Positions 36,901-47,600 of a DNA stretch of 64,000 bases are shown here, in pieces. The stretch lies in NCBI GenBank assembly GCA_032622095.1, contig CP136066.1:149947559-150011558 (forward strand), given 5' to 3'. The notes under the pieces were generated by a model. The model searched no databases, was not told the DNA's origin, and saw only the letters and a list, made by a program, of their open reading frames with translations. The DNA comes from Siphonodentalium dalli (Eukaryota; Mollusca; Scaphopoda; Gadilida; Siphonodentaliidae). Each line of letters begins with the position of its first letter. Positions within the stretch are counted from its first letter, which is position 1. Position numbers and translations under genes: made by a program.

Positions 36901-37556
36901 CTAGGCGACCAAGTGATAGAGATTTTCATATTCACCCCAAGACTTCCCCCGTCATTTACCCCATAACCCATCACAATTCACAAAATAAGAGATATAGTTA
37001 TTCCCCTTCCATTGAGAATAATAAACTTGCAATAAATTAAGATCGAAATTAAGCACAGAACACACGTCAGGAATCTTGAGAAAAATAGCATGTTCTCAGT
37101 TTATTCGACCGGATAATTTGATAATACAATGTTTTGGAGCTTCCTCTTTCAAATGGTATATAACACGGAATACGCTGTATAAAATATGATCTGGTGATTC
37201 GAAACTTAAGTGGACCTTTAAGATTGTATATGCGAATTTCATCGATTTTTATATTTCTTGTGAGATATGGTGCCAATTAGGGGAACTTACTGTTCTGATG
37301 TGTTTATATATTGTTTTAAATTTCAGTTGATTCCTGGTTGAATGATAAAAATAATGCAGATAGTGATGAAGAAAGGATATACTCTGGATACGCCAGCCCA
37401 CAAAAAGGGCTCAAGAAACGGAATAAACCACCACCGAAAAGTGCCAGCACAGTAGACAGTTGTGACAATGCCTTCTTGAGCTTCCCGAGTGCCGGTGGAC
37501 AGAACGGTAATGCGCATGACATTGTGTATGATTCGGATGACTTTTTCGACACGTGA
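21786..37556 (+). CDS. STMND1: STMND1-like protein (stathmin domain-containing protein 1), 7 exons
   Basis: Coding exons 21786-21945, 23685-23770, 28349-28414, 31275-31382, 34321-34419, 35383-35452 and 37327-37556 join with GT-AG borders and matching phases (1,0,0,0,0,1) into 272 residues; human STMND1 is about that length. The start MGCNSTK fits an N-myristoylation signal (G2, S/T at 6) with C3 for possible palmitoylation. Residues ~70-80 (RKHPPRL) precede a charged helical stretch, ~87-180, rich in K, R, E and Q as in stathmin tubulin-binding helices. The C-terminus holds DIVYDSDDFFDT, like the DIVY end of STMND1. The upstream in-frame ATG at 21765 is not preferred because it would bury the acylation signal. 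Proposed role by family: membrane-anchored, stathmin-related, possibly tubulin-binding; not shown here. Five introns carry MITEs or other repeats. Confidence 0.65.
22540..23027. mobile_element. TTAAAGGTAC MITE, copy 1 (488 bp, intron 1)
   Basis: Bounded by TTAA with inverted termini TTAAAGGTACTCAATC and GATTGAGTACCTTTAA. A near-identical copy of exactly the same length lies inverted at 61849-62336, and diverged copies at 53153-53589 and ~47340-47737. TTAA boundaries and TTAAAGG ends are known for T2/Kolobok-type MITEs. The open frame inside is conserved only because the copies are young. Confidence 0.85.
23040..23230. repeat. 'gaacagtagaccacc' repeat fragment
   Basis: 'cgaacagtagaccac' occurs twice (23113 and 23143), followed by 'gcgaacatgcgtgttct' and 'gattcgaacacc'. 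A related block lies at 41693-41780 next to the last exon of the minus-strand gene. A low-copy dispersed repeat of unknown type. Confidence 0.4.
23685..23770 (+). CDS. STMND1: STMND1-like exon 2
   Basis: Acceptor 'attttacag|tacc', donor 'cagtcg|gtaagt'. Two bases finish the split codon, then 28 codons run PKPVAFNV to RKHPPRLQS. This proline-basic motif before the helical domain resembles the same position in STMND1. Confidence 0.65.
23976..24479. mobile_element. ~500 bp TTAA MITE family, copy 1 (intron 2)
   Basis: Termini TTAAAGGTACGGTTGGCCTTGG and, reversed, CTTAAAGGCACGTGAGGCCTTA, both at TTAA. Internal marker 'taaacataaagagcgttct'. Four copies of 501-504 bp occur in the window (also 29290, 39367, 40578), with no coding capacity. 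Confidence 0.85.
24640..25210. repeat. Older repeat interrupted by a MITE
   Basis: 'ggtgagtttagtgactctat' at ~24660 and 'ggtgaatttagtgatactag' at ~25118 are related blocks, with a local inverted copy ('cactaaattcacc') at ~24702. The TA-bounded palindrome at 24853-24995 lies between them. Confidence 0.4.
24853..24995. mobile_element. TA-bounded palindromic MITE (CAGTAATG family), 143 bp
   Basis: Almost perfect hairpin of ~68-bp arms, CAGTAATGTCC to GGGCATTACTG, flanked by TA on each side. The youngest-looking member of the family in the window. Confidence 0.85.
25385..25547. mobile_element. piggyBac-like TTAA MITE, 163 bp
   Basis: Arms 'CTTTCAGTGCCAAGTCCGA' and 'TCGGACTTGGCACTGAAAG' lie at TTAA on both sides; the right end reads GGGTTAA. 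A TTAACCC-type terminus is known for piggyBac elements. The left end (TTAAATCTTT) has drifted. Confidence 0.65.
26130..26310. repeat. 'aagagaatgcattgg' palindromic repeat, copy 1
   Basis: 'ccaatgcattctcttatat' and reverse forms alternate four times with 'ccttatgggaga' motifs. A related copy lies at 44765-44912. Confidence 0.6.
26311..27885. other. Intronic sequence without recognised features
   Basis: Middle of intron 2 of the STMND1-like gene. No exon with usable splice sites, repeat family or RNA gene was recognised. Confidence 0.4.
27886..28110. mobile_element. Hairpin MITE 'gagtcgcggccatattgg', copy 1
   Basis: ~100-bp arms in mirror order ('ctgagtcgcggccatattgg', 'ctacatgtcaaagttctgga', 'attccatatatgga'), outer ends ATAAG and CTTAT. 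Second copy at 49253-49512. Non-coding. Ends 240 bp before exon 3. Confidence 0.8.
28349..28414 (+). CDS. STMND1: STMND1-like exon 3
   Basis: 66 bp, phase 0 at both ends. Acceptor 'aacatgcag|aaacca', donor 'aatcag|gttagt'. Encodes SDILAEKMKLADEKRNQ, matching the pattern at the start of the stathmin-like helix (I..K...A.E.R). Confidence 0.65.
28501..29035. mobile_element. Foldback repeat 'tagatcatgccatgaatctc', intron 3
   Basis: Arms in mirror order: 'gatcatgccatgaatctcta', 'catattccaccagtac', 'ttataaagtcg' / 'gactttacaagg' and 'aactcgaaatt'. A half copy lies at 41855-42055 and a decayed remnant inside each 6.3 kb unit (~2810-2960, ~9150-9300). Confidence 0.75.
29290..29791. mobile_element. 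~500 bp TTAA MITE family, copy 2 (intron 3)
   Basis: Same orientation as copy 1; termini TTAAAGACACGGTTGGCC and, reversed, GTTAAAGGCACGTGCGGCC, at TTAA on both sides. 502 bp. Confidence 0.85.
30515..30650. repeat. Short palindromic repeat (intron 3)
   Basis: 'gttgactatgccaaaat' and 'attttggcatagtcaac' form a hairpin, flanked by 'aatgaatg' / 'cattcatt'. The 100-codon frame across it is a product of the palindrome. Confidence 0.6.
31275..31382 (+). CDS. STMND1: STMND1-like exon 4
   Basis: 108 bp, phase 0 at both ends. Acceptor 'tctttcag|caattg', donor 'gacaag|gtactg'. Encodes 36 highly basic then acidic/Gln-rich helical residues (KRRKELMRAKEFEKQQQ). Confidence 0.65.
31823..33537 (-). mobile_element. 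Helitron-like non-autonomous repeat, copy A (intron 4)
   Basis: Read on the minus strand, the element ends in a small hairpin (ACCTGG, loop GCAACG, CCGGGT) ten bases before CTAGT. A hairpin just upstream of CTRRT is the known Helitron 3' terminus. At the other end, 33498-33537, lies a 40-bp motif 'acaagaaaaccatagtcag' through 'caagat' that recurs at 61248 and 54051. The segment 32262-33475 is repeated inverted at 62986-64000. A perfect 20-bp direct repeat (31804-31823 and 33476-33495) brackets most of it, which is not a Helitron property. No Rep/helicase is encoded. Confidence 0.5.
34321..34419 (+). CDS. STMND1: STMND1-like exon 5
   Basis: 99 bp, phase 0. Acceptor 'tattttcag|aaagaa', donor 'cttcga|gtaagt'. 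Encodes 33 helical residues (ANALRESKLNDIRDKQ) resembling the repeat structure of stathmin helices. Open frames on the opposite strand here are shadows. Confidence 0.65.
35383..35452 (+). CDS. STMND1: STMND1-like exon 6
   Basis: 70 bp. Acceptor 'ttttgttag|gcaaag', donor 'gaggatg|gtgagt'. Encodes AKRLEGDTELDIDVEKDE and leaves one base, completed by exon 7 to a Val codon. Confidence 0.65.
36770..37221. mobile_element. TTAAAGGCCCACTTAA MITE, 452 bp (intron 6)
   Basis: Inverted termini TTAAAGGCCCACTTAA and TTAAGTGGACCTTTAA at TTAA. Lies ~100 bp before the last exon of the STMND1-like gene. A single copy in the window. Confidence 0.75.
37327..37556 (+). CDS. STMND1: STMND1-like exon 7 (C-terminus)
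   Basis: Acceptor 'taaatttcag|ttgatt', stop TGA at 37554-37556. Encodes an acidic stretch, a basic KKRNKPPPK segment and the terminal DIVYDSDDFFDT. No confident poly(A) signal was placed; an AATAAA within an AAT repeat near 38052 is the nearest seen. Confidence 0.65.
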
Positions 37557-38004
37557 CCCGAGTTTATTTTCGATGTACACCACAGATCTTTCTTTCCGAG
37601 TTGGAGTTATACATGCAGATATGCTCTCTAAACTTGGAGTGACCAACTCGACACAACGGACAAATGCTCTGGCGACAAGTTACCGACGAATAAGCAATAC
37701 CTGATTGTTTTGTACCCAAATCGTCTATTTCTTGCTCAAATTATTTTTACTACACAAATATAGTCTATACTTCCAATCACACTCAAAATGTTTGACGTAC
37801 ACATAGATAGTCATCCGGTAATGGCCAGGTTTAGTTACACAAATGCGTAATATTTAATATGCATATATATAGTGTGTTGCAATAGTGTTACTATATAGAG
37901 ATGCATCGGTCAGGAAAAGTAACATTTTGTGGCGCCACGCATACATGTTTATATGGCTAGTCCCACCGTGTAGTTAGTCGACGTAATAAGGAATACATGT
38001 TGTG

Positions 38005-39185
38005 GGATAATGATAATCACAGGTATTTGGCCCAAAAAAAAATAATAATAATAAAAATATATAAAGGTAAGTATCAAGGCTGATAGTGAAAATAGGAGGT
38101 CAAAAATCATCCTCACAAAAGCAAATTTTTTATCAAATTGATCTGGAATTCTAGCATTATGTGCCCAAGTAATCATATTTTTGGTTAAAGTTTAGCTTTC
38201 CGTCGTACTTTAAACAAGTGAGAATAGAAAATCATTCGAAGTTGTCAATGAAATTTATTTTTTGGTACCCGAAACGTCCGTCCAATGAAAAATCAAAAAA
38301 TCAAATAATCCAATCCATAAATCACAGAAATATATACTATTATCATCAAACTAAATGGCCCTATTGTCAAACAGACGATGTTTCATGAAGTACAGCTTAT
38401 TTGGGGGGGTGGTACTCAACATACATCGAGTTTAATAACGATTTATGTCCGTTTTTTCGTCAGTTTTACAGATTTCTTTTCGCGGGAGGCCATTTTGCAA
38501 AACTGAAAGCGAAACTAACTTTAACTTTATTAAATAAATTTTAATATCTCTCTTTTAATTGATATCCGGCATTCTTAATGACAACAATCATGCGGTGGAT
38601 ATATAATACCCACTAGATAAGGAATTAGATCAAACATTTTTTTTATCGATGTAAAATTATTTTTATTTTAGAGTCATTTACTGCAGCGTTTCTCGAGTTT
38701 GTTCCTCACTTTAAAAATGGCCTTCCGCGAAAAGAAATCTGTAAAAAAAAAAAAGGACAAAAATCGTTATTAAACTCGATGTGTGTTGAGTACCACACCC
38801 AAATTAGCTGTCCTTCGTGAAACAACGTCTGTTTGGCAATAGGGCTATTTAGTTTGATGATTAGTCTTAGAGTATAGATTTCGGTGATTAAGGGGTTGGA
38901 TTGTTTGATTTTTTTTATTTTTCATTGGACGGACGTTTCGGGTACCAACCAAATATTTTTCTATGTCCACTAATCTCAAATACGACGGCGACCCAAACTT
39001 TTTTGAAAACTATGATTATTTGTTCACATAGTGCTGCAATTACAGATCAATAAAATATAAAATGTTGCTTTTGTAGAGAAAAATGCTGACCTCTATCAAA
39101 AATGAGATAGATACCTTTCCGAGATTTTTATTAAATTAAAAAAAATAAAATGTTGTGCCTAATACCTGTGATGATAATGTGTCAA
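38005..39185. mobile_element. 1.2 kb foldback element with ~490 bp arms
   Basis: Outer ends 'gataatcacaggtatttgg' and 'aatacctgtgatgataatg' are complementary. Further mirror pairs are 'ggtacccgaaacgtccgtcc' / 'ggacggacgtttcgggtacc', 'catcgagtttaataacgat' / 'atcgttattaaactcgatg' and 'agatttcttttcgcgg' / 'ccgcgaaaagaaatct'. The central ~200 bp is AT-rich. No ORF. It lies ~450 bp past the STMND1-like stop codon and could affect 3' end formation; that is inference. Confidence 0.8.
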
Positions 39186-39366
39186 TGGAGCTTTCCGCAG
39201 AGGCCACACCCACAGCGGTAGTACCGCCCACTGGTAATAAGATATTATCCATATAAATATTGTCTGTTATCCGAGATCGATTTCCGAAGTGAACACATCA
39301 GCACTTGCCCTTATGGTAACTAGCTGAAACAGACTAATGTATATGGTTCGTGCAAATTTTGATGTT

Positions 39367-39867
39367 TTAAAGGCACGTGCGACCTTAACTGTTGAAAATA
39401 TTCATATTTGTTCCAAACACCGTAAACAGAAAAACAGTAAAACGCATACAGTTCCGTTCATATATACCATGACCATCGCGTAAACAGCATGTTATCATAA
39501 AGACCTACTATATTTTACCTAAGCAAGAGCCTGATTGTGTTACAGAAGACAGCACAATGGTACTGGCTAATCACACACAAATGGCATAAACGCTCTTTAT
39601 TAGTTCCATATCAGGTATTCACCAACAAAGAACGCTCTTTATGTTTACCATCATAATATAAACAAACACCAGAAAAGTAACTTTTTACGCTTTTGTTTAC
39701 ATAACAATGGTCAAACATATGACCATAACATACTGTTTATGCGATATTTCTTATTTGTATACGGACAAAGTCTATCTACATTTTGATGTTCTTTCTGATT
39801 GTGGCGGTTTTTGACGGTGGAGATATTTTCACAGGATACCCACCGCCAAGGCCAACCGTGTCTTTAA
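39367..39867. mobile_element. ~500 bp TTAA MITE family, copy 3
   Basis: Reverse orientation relative to copies 1 and 2, TTAA at both ends, 501 bp. Starts TTAAAGGCACGTGCGACC. Confidence 0.85.
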
Positions 39868-40577
39868 ACAGTTTTGATTTAAAAACAATTTATTTAATTT
39901 TGTTTTGTTTTTTTTAGATTGAACACTAATATATAATCCTTGTTAATATTGAAACCATTGTAATGTAGAGTCTTGCGATGATAATATATATGACCATGAA
40001 CTTATAATTATATTACGTCCCAGATCTCTTTTCCATTTTGATACACACAAGGAGAATTTACCAGTTTCTGAGATAAGAAGGTTGTAAAAAGCCTTTCATC
40101 CACGTTTACTGTTTGTTATTGTATCGACAGGTGAATTATATATATGGACGAGAGAGAATTCAGTTTTCGTATTACGATTCTTGAATAAGTTTAATAAATA
40201 AAATGACTGTAATATCAACAACACATATATACATGTATAACAAACTAATGTAACATATCAGCATATGGATAACAATCAGGGTTCCCGCTGCCATTTGCCA
40301 ATGGCAAAAATAATGTAACTTATCCACCCAATATGCACCTTTAAATGAGAATCATGCCCCAAAGAGAGTGGAATACTCTTGCAATTGGTGGGCTTTAGAT
40401 TGGTGAACTTCAAACTTCGCTCGCCAAGCATCAAGAGATCATACAATTCCATGCCTGTGGTGGAAAAATTCGTTGAATAGTACAGTACCTGAACTGAGAT
40501 CTGTTGATAAACTCCGCGTCATACATGTGACTTGATTTACCGATGATTGGTGTGCGACGTTTGGCGCTCAATAACAG
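39868..40577. other. Intergenic spacer between two MITE copies
   Basis: AT-rich sequence between the convergent genes. No exon or repeat is recognised. Confidence 0.4.
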
Positions 40578-41078
40578 TTAAAGCCACGTGAGGCCTTAGT
40601 TGTCGAAAATATTCATATTTGTTCCAATCACCGTAAACAGAAAAACATTAAAACGCATACAGTTTCGTTCATATATACCATGACCATCGCCTAAACAGCA
40701 TGTTATCATAAATACCTACTATATTTTACCTAAGCATGAGCCTGATTGTGTTACGGAAGACAGCACAATGCGACTGGCTAATTACACACAAATGGCATAA
40801 ACGCTCTTTATTAGTTCCATATCAGGAATTCACCAACAAAGAACGCTTTTTATGTTTACCATCATAATATAAACAAACACCAGAAAAGTAAGTTTTTATG
40901 CTTTTGTTTACATAACAATGGTGAAACATATGACCATAACATACTGTTTATGCGATATTTCTTATTTGTATACGGACAAAGTCTGTCTACATTTTGATGT
41001 TCTTTCTGTTTGTGGCGGTTTTTGACGGGTGGAAATATTTTCACAGGATACCCACCGCCAAGGCCAACCGTATCTTAA
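40578..41078. mobile_element. ~500 bp TTAA MITE family, copy 4
   Basis: Same orientation as copy 3, 501 bp, TTAA at both ends. Starts TTAAAGCCACGTGAGGCC; the other end has drifted to 'gtatcttaat'. Confidence 0.85.
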
Positions 41079-41436
41079 TACATGAAAAGTTACAAATAAA
41101 AAAAAAATTCATGTACGATATGTAAACCTTAGTAGAATGTGTGGAATGGTATGGTCTCTTGATGCTTGGCGACTGAAGTTTGAAGTTTATCCGACATGTG
41201 TTCCGATTGTTACAATTTTAGTCTCAGGCGCATGCGTACATTTTCGAAGAGGAGAATCGCTCATAGCGTCTGTTTGTTGCCTGAAAATGCAGAATTTGTC
41301 AAGGGATATAACCACAGATGTCAAATATAGCTAGTCTACCCTGCAGCAACGGAACCTTAGACATGTGTATCCACTACAGGAGAAATGATGTTTGATTGTC
41401 TTATTTGCCTGATGTGCTTCATGGATAACATCTGCT

Positions 41437-41625
41437 TCAATTCGTCACTGTTCGTGTCAAGGGACATAACCAGAGATGTAGCGTGCAGTACCGAAACATT
41501 AAAGAGTTGTGCCCGCTGCATGCGCAATTGTACTTGATGTGCCGTTCGTCGATGAAGTGCGGCGTCAGCGTATGCGTTGTCCCTGTTCCACTTGATGAGC
41601 ATGACGCAAACATCACAACGTTCCG
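41437..41625 (-). CDS. Type II membrane protein exon 8 (Cys-rich C-terminus)
   Basis: Acceptor 'tctgtttcag|cggaac', stop TGA at 41437-41439. Encodes 62 residues with HIKYNCACSGHN and CTLHLWLCP. A longer frame in another register over the same DNA is a shadow. Confidence 0.55.
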   Translation of the reverse strand, partial: RNVVMFASCSSSGTGTTHTLTPHFIDERHIKYNCACSGHNSLMFRYCTLHLWLCPLTRTVTN

Positions 41626-44600
41626 CTGAAACAGAGTCAAATGGGAGTTTAAAGGTATTTCCGGTGGCGTGCGAAGATGGTGTTCTTCTGTGTTCGGGAA
41701 CAGTAGACCACCAATTAGGACAGAGTATACCGCGAACAGGTTGTGAGCATGTTCTTATCGATTCGAACACCGTTAATTGAACGTTCTTGCATTAACCCAC
41801 AATTGTCACCCTATATTGTCACAACCAAAATCGCTCACGAAATCACTTAAATCTTGCAATTTCGAGTTGGGACTTTCACCAAGAGTGAATTACATTATTA
41901 AGGAACATATACTAACTTAGAAATATATTCCCCGCGTTATGTTTTCGACTTTATAAGGTTACCTGTCAAGACTTCAAAAAGTGCACAGGCTTTGTACTGG
42001 TGGAATATGAACTCTACGGGCGTTAACCAGAGTAGAGATTTATGGCTTGATCTACGTAATTGACATGAACTCGAATTGAGTAAATTAAGAACCAAACCAC
42101 ACATAGGATGCTGACTTAAGAAAATTCCACGCTAAGACTCTCTTGACTGCATGTAGTTTCAATAGATAATTTCACATTATAATGTATTCACACTGTATAA
42201 CCATGGTGTCACTCCTGGGTTGAGGATTTTGAGACGGACTTTCGTGCAGCTTCAGTTTGGAACATATACTCGTAGTTCTTTCAAGCATTACCATGATTTA
42301 TCGTTTTACATTTAAGGTCCTAGATATTGACTTAGGGTACGTTCATGCACTGGCAAGTTTGCACGGTATGGTTGCAGGCATTTTTGTCGTAGAAAACGAT
42401 ATGGTGCCATAATATGAACGGAAACATAAAGTGCATCTGTGCCACAGCTAACTACGTGCGAAGTAAAAAAAATTGTAGTTCGACTAGTAACGATGCTACC
42501 GGAATTTGCCTGTAAATATCATGCAAATATCTCGCAAGAATAAATCATACAGGTATTTGAAGTCAAATTCCAATAGCACTGTTACGAGTGGAATTAGATC
42601 AATGTTACTTCTCAGGTCTTTCACTTCGGTAAAAATGCATGTCATGTGCACGGTTCCGTTCATATTCTGGCACCATGTGGTTTTCTATGACGAAATGCCC
42701 ACAAAAACATACCGTGCAAACTTGCCAGCGTATGAACGTAGCCTTACTGTGTTCAAACATAATTTATGTCCACACAGTCCAACTTCTTACAATATATATA
42801 ATACTTATTACCATTACCAACTTATTTTCCTGTGATTTCGGTAAACATGGGAGTCGTACTATTTATCAAATAAAGCACTACTAAAAGTATTTATTTTAAC
42901 GAATATTACTCCAAATGTACGACACACATGCACCGTCATTCTTATATATTAATTAAACACAATGACTCTCGATGTCGTAATCATTTGAGTCGGTTTATCG
43001 TCGATAGTTGCGTCCCGAATCGAGATGTAAATATTTACAATTGTACGTAGTTCCGGCGATGTTTTCTATGGAGTGGTATGGTCAATTTCTTTGAGATTTT
43101 CGCTGATGATAATAAAATTCTACATCCCCCAGTTGGCACAGCGCATGCATAAGTACTAACTTATCATGTTCACGCACCGAACAAGTGCATGTTAAATATG
43201 AGTAATGTACCTCAAATACTGCACTATCTGGGTGTATTAGTGTCCGTGTAACGTTATTGACAGCCGCCAAATTATAAACCGTAGTGTTAAAGTAATAACA
43301 TCCTGCCAGGCTGTCCGCGCCGGCTGGTCCCTGTAAGAAATAGAGTTAAAGATCAGTTGAAATGTCTAGTTTTTAATTCAATAACCTGTCGCAAACTGAC
43401 GTCGCATACATACATATGTGGAACCAGTGTTTATATTAACGGAACACTTATAGTTTAAAGGCGTACTGTGCACTAAATTCTGCCAGTCATGCGACCATAT
43501 CCTTTTATACTCAACAGAATATATGCAACAAGTGAATGAAATTGAACCATGGATTATAGTGCAAAATACACTCATTTACTTTATGACTGACGCAAACAAC
43601 ATGGTAATTATGCAATGACTCGAGTCATACACTCATTTTCATTATAATTACCATGTTGTTTTACATCATTCATAAAGTAAATGAGTGTATTTTGCACTTT
43701 TACGTGTTCCATATATTCTGTTGAGTATAAAAGGACATGGTCCCATCGCGACCGGATTTAGTGTACAGCCCCCTTTTAAGTATTTGATCCTACTACTTTC
43801 TCACGATGTGACCAGAATGCATAGATATATAATATATGCATACTAATCAAGAATGGTAGTGTAAAAATGGTCCAAGAGATAAGGGACCCTGTATGCTGAC
43901 AATTTAAATAAGTCGCTCTTCAAAAGCTTTCGGCCTTAGGCCTTCCTCAGTTGATATTATTCAGACAAAATCACATTATGGCATTCAGATAAACATACAA
44001 ATAATAATGGCGGATATTACACAACGACGTTAAAGGTCTTTCGTCAGAGAACGTCAAACACCAAGCAACGCTATCGCAGCATCGACACCCAGAAGTTGGC
44101 GCCATTTCCTCTAGCGTTGAATCCGTGGCCAGTCCGGGTTTTCAACTTTGCTATCCAACCAGTCTCCGATGTTTATTCCCATTGACCTTTTCCAAAACCG
44201 ATACCCTTATGTTGTCAATGGAATGTCCCGGTTGCTTAAAATGTCCATAGGCTGGCTTATCATCGTGAAGTCTAATGTCCCTCAGATGTTCCAGAATCCT
44301 TTCCGACGATTGTCTCGCCAACGTACACAGCGGATCAAGAATGTCTTACTATATTCCTACATAACACCAGTAATGAAAGATTTGTATATAGACATCGTCG
44401 ACAATACAAGTGTGCTTAATATATTTATTATGAGTACTGGTCGTTTCACTCGATCAACTGTCAGTGGATTAAGCTTGAAGGACATTACCAAGACCAATGT
44501 TTAAATATGTTCGTATGTGCTTTCAGAAAACATGCATTGCTGTGTGGAACTACTTGTGGTTGTGCTATAGGTAGATTGGACGACGCCAAGGACTTCCATG

Positions 44601-47600
44601 CATACGGCTGTGAAGACTCATCTCTTCAAATTATATTTTGAGATAAATAACTAGCTAGCTTTAAATGTGTGATGTGGTGACGATCGTATATACATTAAGT
44701 ATTGTATTATATGTTTTTGTGGGATTTTTCTATTTTGTACGCGCATTGGAACTAATTGATTGAGGAATCATATATAAGAGAATGCATTGGCACAACAAGT
44801 TTACCTTGACATTGTGAGACAGTGTATTCTCTTATATATGTGATGCTCCATATGGGAGACTCGCATATATATAATAGAATGCACCGGTACAGTATCTTTA
44901 ATGCTGCACCAGCGCGGCTCACATCACGAAAGGGCTATATATATATATATACTTAGACTATGAAGATTGTGCATACCGGTGGTCCGACCTCCGTTCCAAT
45001 TTTCTCTAAATGTTCGTGCAGATCTTCGTTTAGTGAATCGAACCGATGTATGAGCTCGTTTTTCATATGCATCACCTCATTTAGATTACTCGTTAACTTC
45101 AGTTGTAAGTCACTGTACTTCTGGTTCATCAACGACATATTTAACGGGAGGTACTGCTCCAGATGTCCAACCTACAACAAACGGTTTTAAAAAAAATGTC
45201 ACAAAGATTGATGGCATGATCTATTCGAATATGACCCAAAACTATTTTATCAACAGAGCGTCAACAGAATCTAGCTTTGCGGAATGTTTGAGTGGCCAAC
45301 ATAATCAACAGAAATTTGTTCATTTAAATTAAAATCCTCGCAGCGATTTGTTAGCTGTTTTCAACTTCTCTTGTATAAATAAACGCTAGTTAATGTTACC
45401 AAATATGGAGAATGTTAACGAAAAACGCTCTTTATTGTTCTTGTGCAGGGACTTCTGGTATATGTTCAAAGCTATTCAGAAAAGGACATGTATGGCTCGA
45501 TCATTCGAACTTCTAAATTGTGTTTATGTTATTTGCAAGGAAGTATAAGATAGGTTTAAAAAATACACGAAATAATATACCGTCTTCATATTCTCTAAAA
45601 AAAATACTTTCCAATATCATAGCCATTTCCCGTTTTTCGCACATAATAAGTGAAAGTATCAGGGGAAATCAAACATGGGACGCTCTCAAAATGTATTTCC
45701 ATGTGGCTATCTGGTATATGTAAAAGATAAAAAAATCTTTTTTTAACAAGGTAATCATTTTAAGGATAGGTCATGTTTGTGATAGTTGATGTACTAATAT
45801 ATATGAAATAATACCAACCTTGACCTTGAAAGTTACAAAATCTTCGGTTGCCAGGACGACGAGAGCTTCTGCTTGACTGACCTGCAATCGGGCATGGGAG
45901 TTAGAGACATTTATAACGTATTTGATTAATATGCAAATCCTTTTCAATTTCATGGTTACAAATACAATACAATATTTGTTGCCGATGTATTTGTTTCCAA
46001 ATACACTATGCTAAAAGTAATCAAATAATTTTTGATTACATCTGATTACTTTGAGATCATTTAATGGAGAAACTCATTAATATTATTGTGTCATACACAT
46101 GAGTGTGTCTGGTAGAACAGACACACTGCATACTGCAATAGGAATCATTGTTTAGATCAATGTTTCCATAAAAAGAAAATTGTACCAGTATTAGGTTAAA
46201 TAGCCTTATAATATGAAATATGATGCAATTTTGCAAATACTTAATGAACTTCAGATGTGCCACTAAGTTGAGGGACATCTCAATGTGCCACTCCGATCGA
46301 TACATGGCCATTTCGACAAGAAATGCTAATTTGTTCACGATCGTTGTATGGAGCACATATGAAGCAATGAACACTCATACTGAGATTGAATTGGTCACTC
46401 TCATTGTTTTTTGTGTGTGATAAAGGTACCCATGTTTTGAAAATTATTCGTGCGATAATTTCGTCAAAATCCAGACACTCATGCGGTTCTATCTATATAT
46501 TTGGCTTTAACTTGATGATATATGCAGCATCGGTCATGTCATAATACGACGAAGATCGTTCATTTCGTCTTGACAATCTTACCATAATTCTAAACTTAGT
46601 GAAAGACAACTCTGGAATGCAAAACTTGTGATAAATTGAATATTCGCACTTGTCAAAGTTTTATACCATACAACAATTCATCTTTTGAACAGTAACATTC
46701 ATTTGATGTTTGTATGTTCATCTAAAGTTGTTTTCTCTTGGAATTAGATGTCAATTCCGTCTGGTCGTCTTAAACGAACATGGTTCATTCGATCTTCAAA
46801 ATGTTGTGGCCGTAATTTGCAAAGAGGTATAAGATAGGTTGAAAAATACACGAAATATTGATGCCAAAATATGAATGGCACTATGTGTATAACATGCATC
46901 TTTACTGAAGCTAATTATTTAAAAGCAAAAATGTTTGCAGTCCCAACGATGCGACTGATATTTAGCGTAAAATGCATTATCCATATATTTCCTCTGAGAT
47001 TTGTTACGCGAAATACTATACATACCTCGTCCTTCATCGTTGAAACTTTTAGTGTGAGTTCATCTCGCCGTCGCTCTTCACTCTCGGACCCTACGGAGAC
47101 AGACATATTATGCAAATAAAATATGCTTCAAGTCAAACAGACACGCATAAACATACACCGTATATAAGCAAATACGGTCAAGAGGCGTGGCGACGTATGG
47201 ATTGTGTCGCTCTCACCCCAAAGACACACGTACCGTAGCGATTGCATAGTAGGTGTGACAATTTATTATGATTGAGTTTGGTGACAATTGTTCGTCATAA
47301 TTACTATGCCATAGCTAGCCATGTTACCCACTGAGTTTCCGCACAATGAGTCGACTGGACCAATTAACTCATTGCTTTTCACGATTAATTGCCCAAAAAT
47401 AATGCTAACCAGTCAACTATAGTATAAAATGGCCCAAAACGTGTTATTTATCAAGAATTTGTTCAACGAAAATTGGCCGGATTGTCCAATATCTAACACC
47501 AAAAGCCACTTGATTTTAGAGGTATCCATCTTCATTTGGTCAGAGACCGTCGGCTTGGCGAATATTTGCCTGGCCGAAAAAATTACATATCTCGGAAAAT

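Noticed and set aside
41357-41770. 137-codon minus-strand frame over the last exon
   Set aside because: Another register joins in phase to exon 7 through a good acceptor and ends in a normal stop; the longer frame has no acceptor and runs through repeat DNA.
44148-44504. 118-codon plus-strand frame
   Set aside because: It is antisense to the Penelope-like remnant, which explains the sequence better.
46057-46420. Opposed ~100-codon and 66-codon frames as an exon
   Set aside because: No usable splice borders in phase with the neighbouring exons; the interval is intronic in the minus-strand model.
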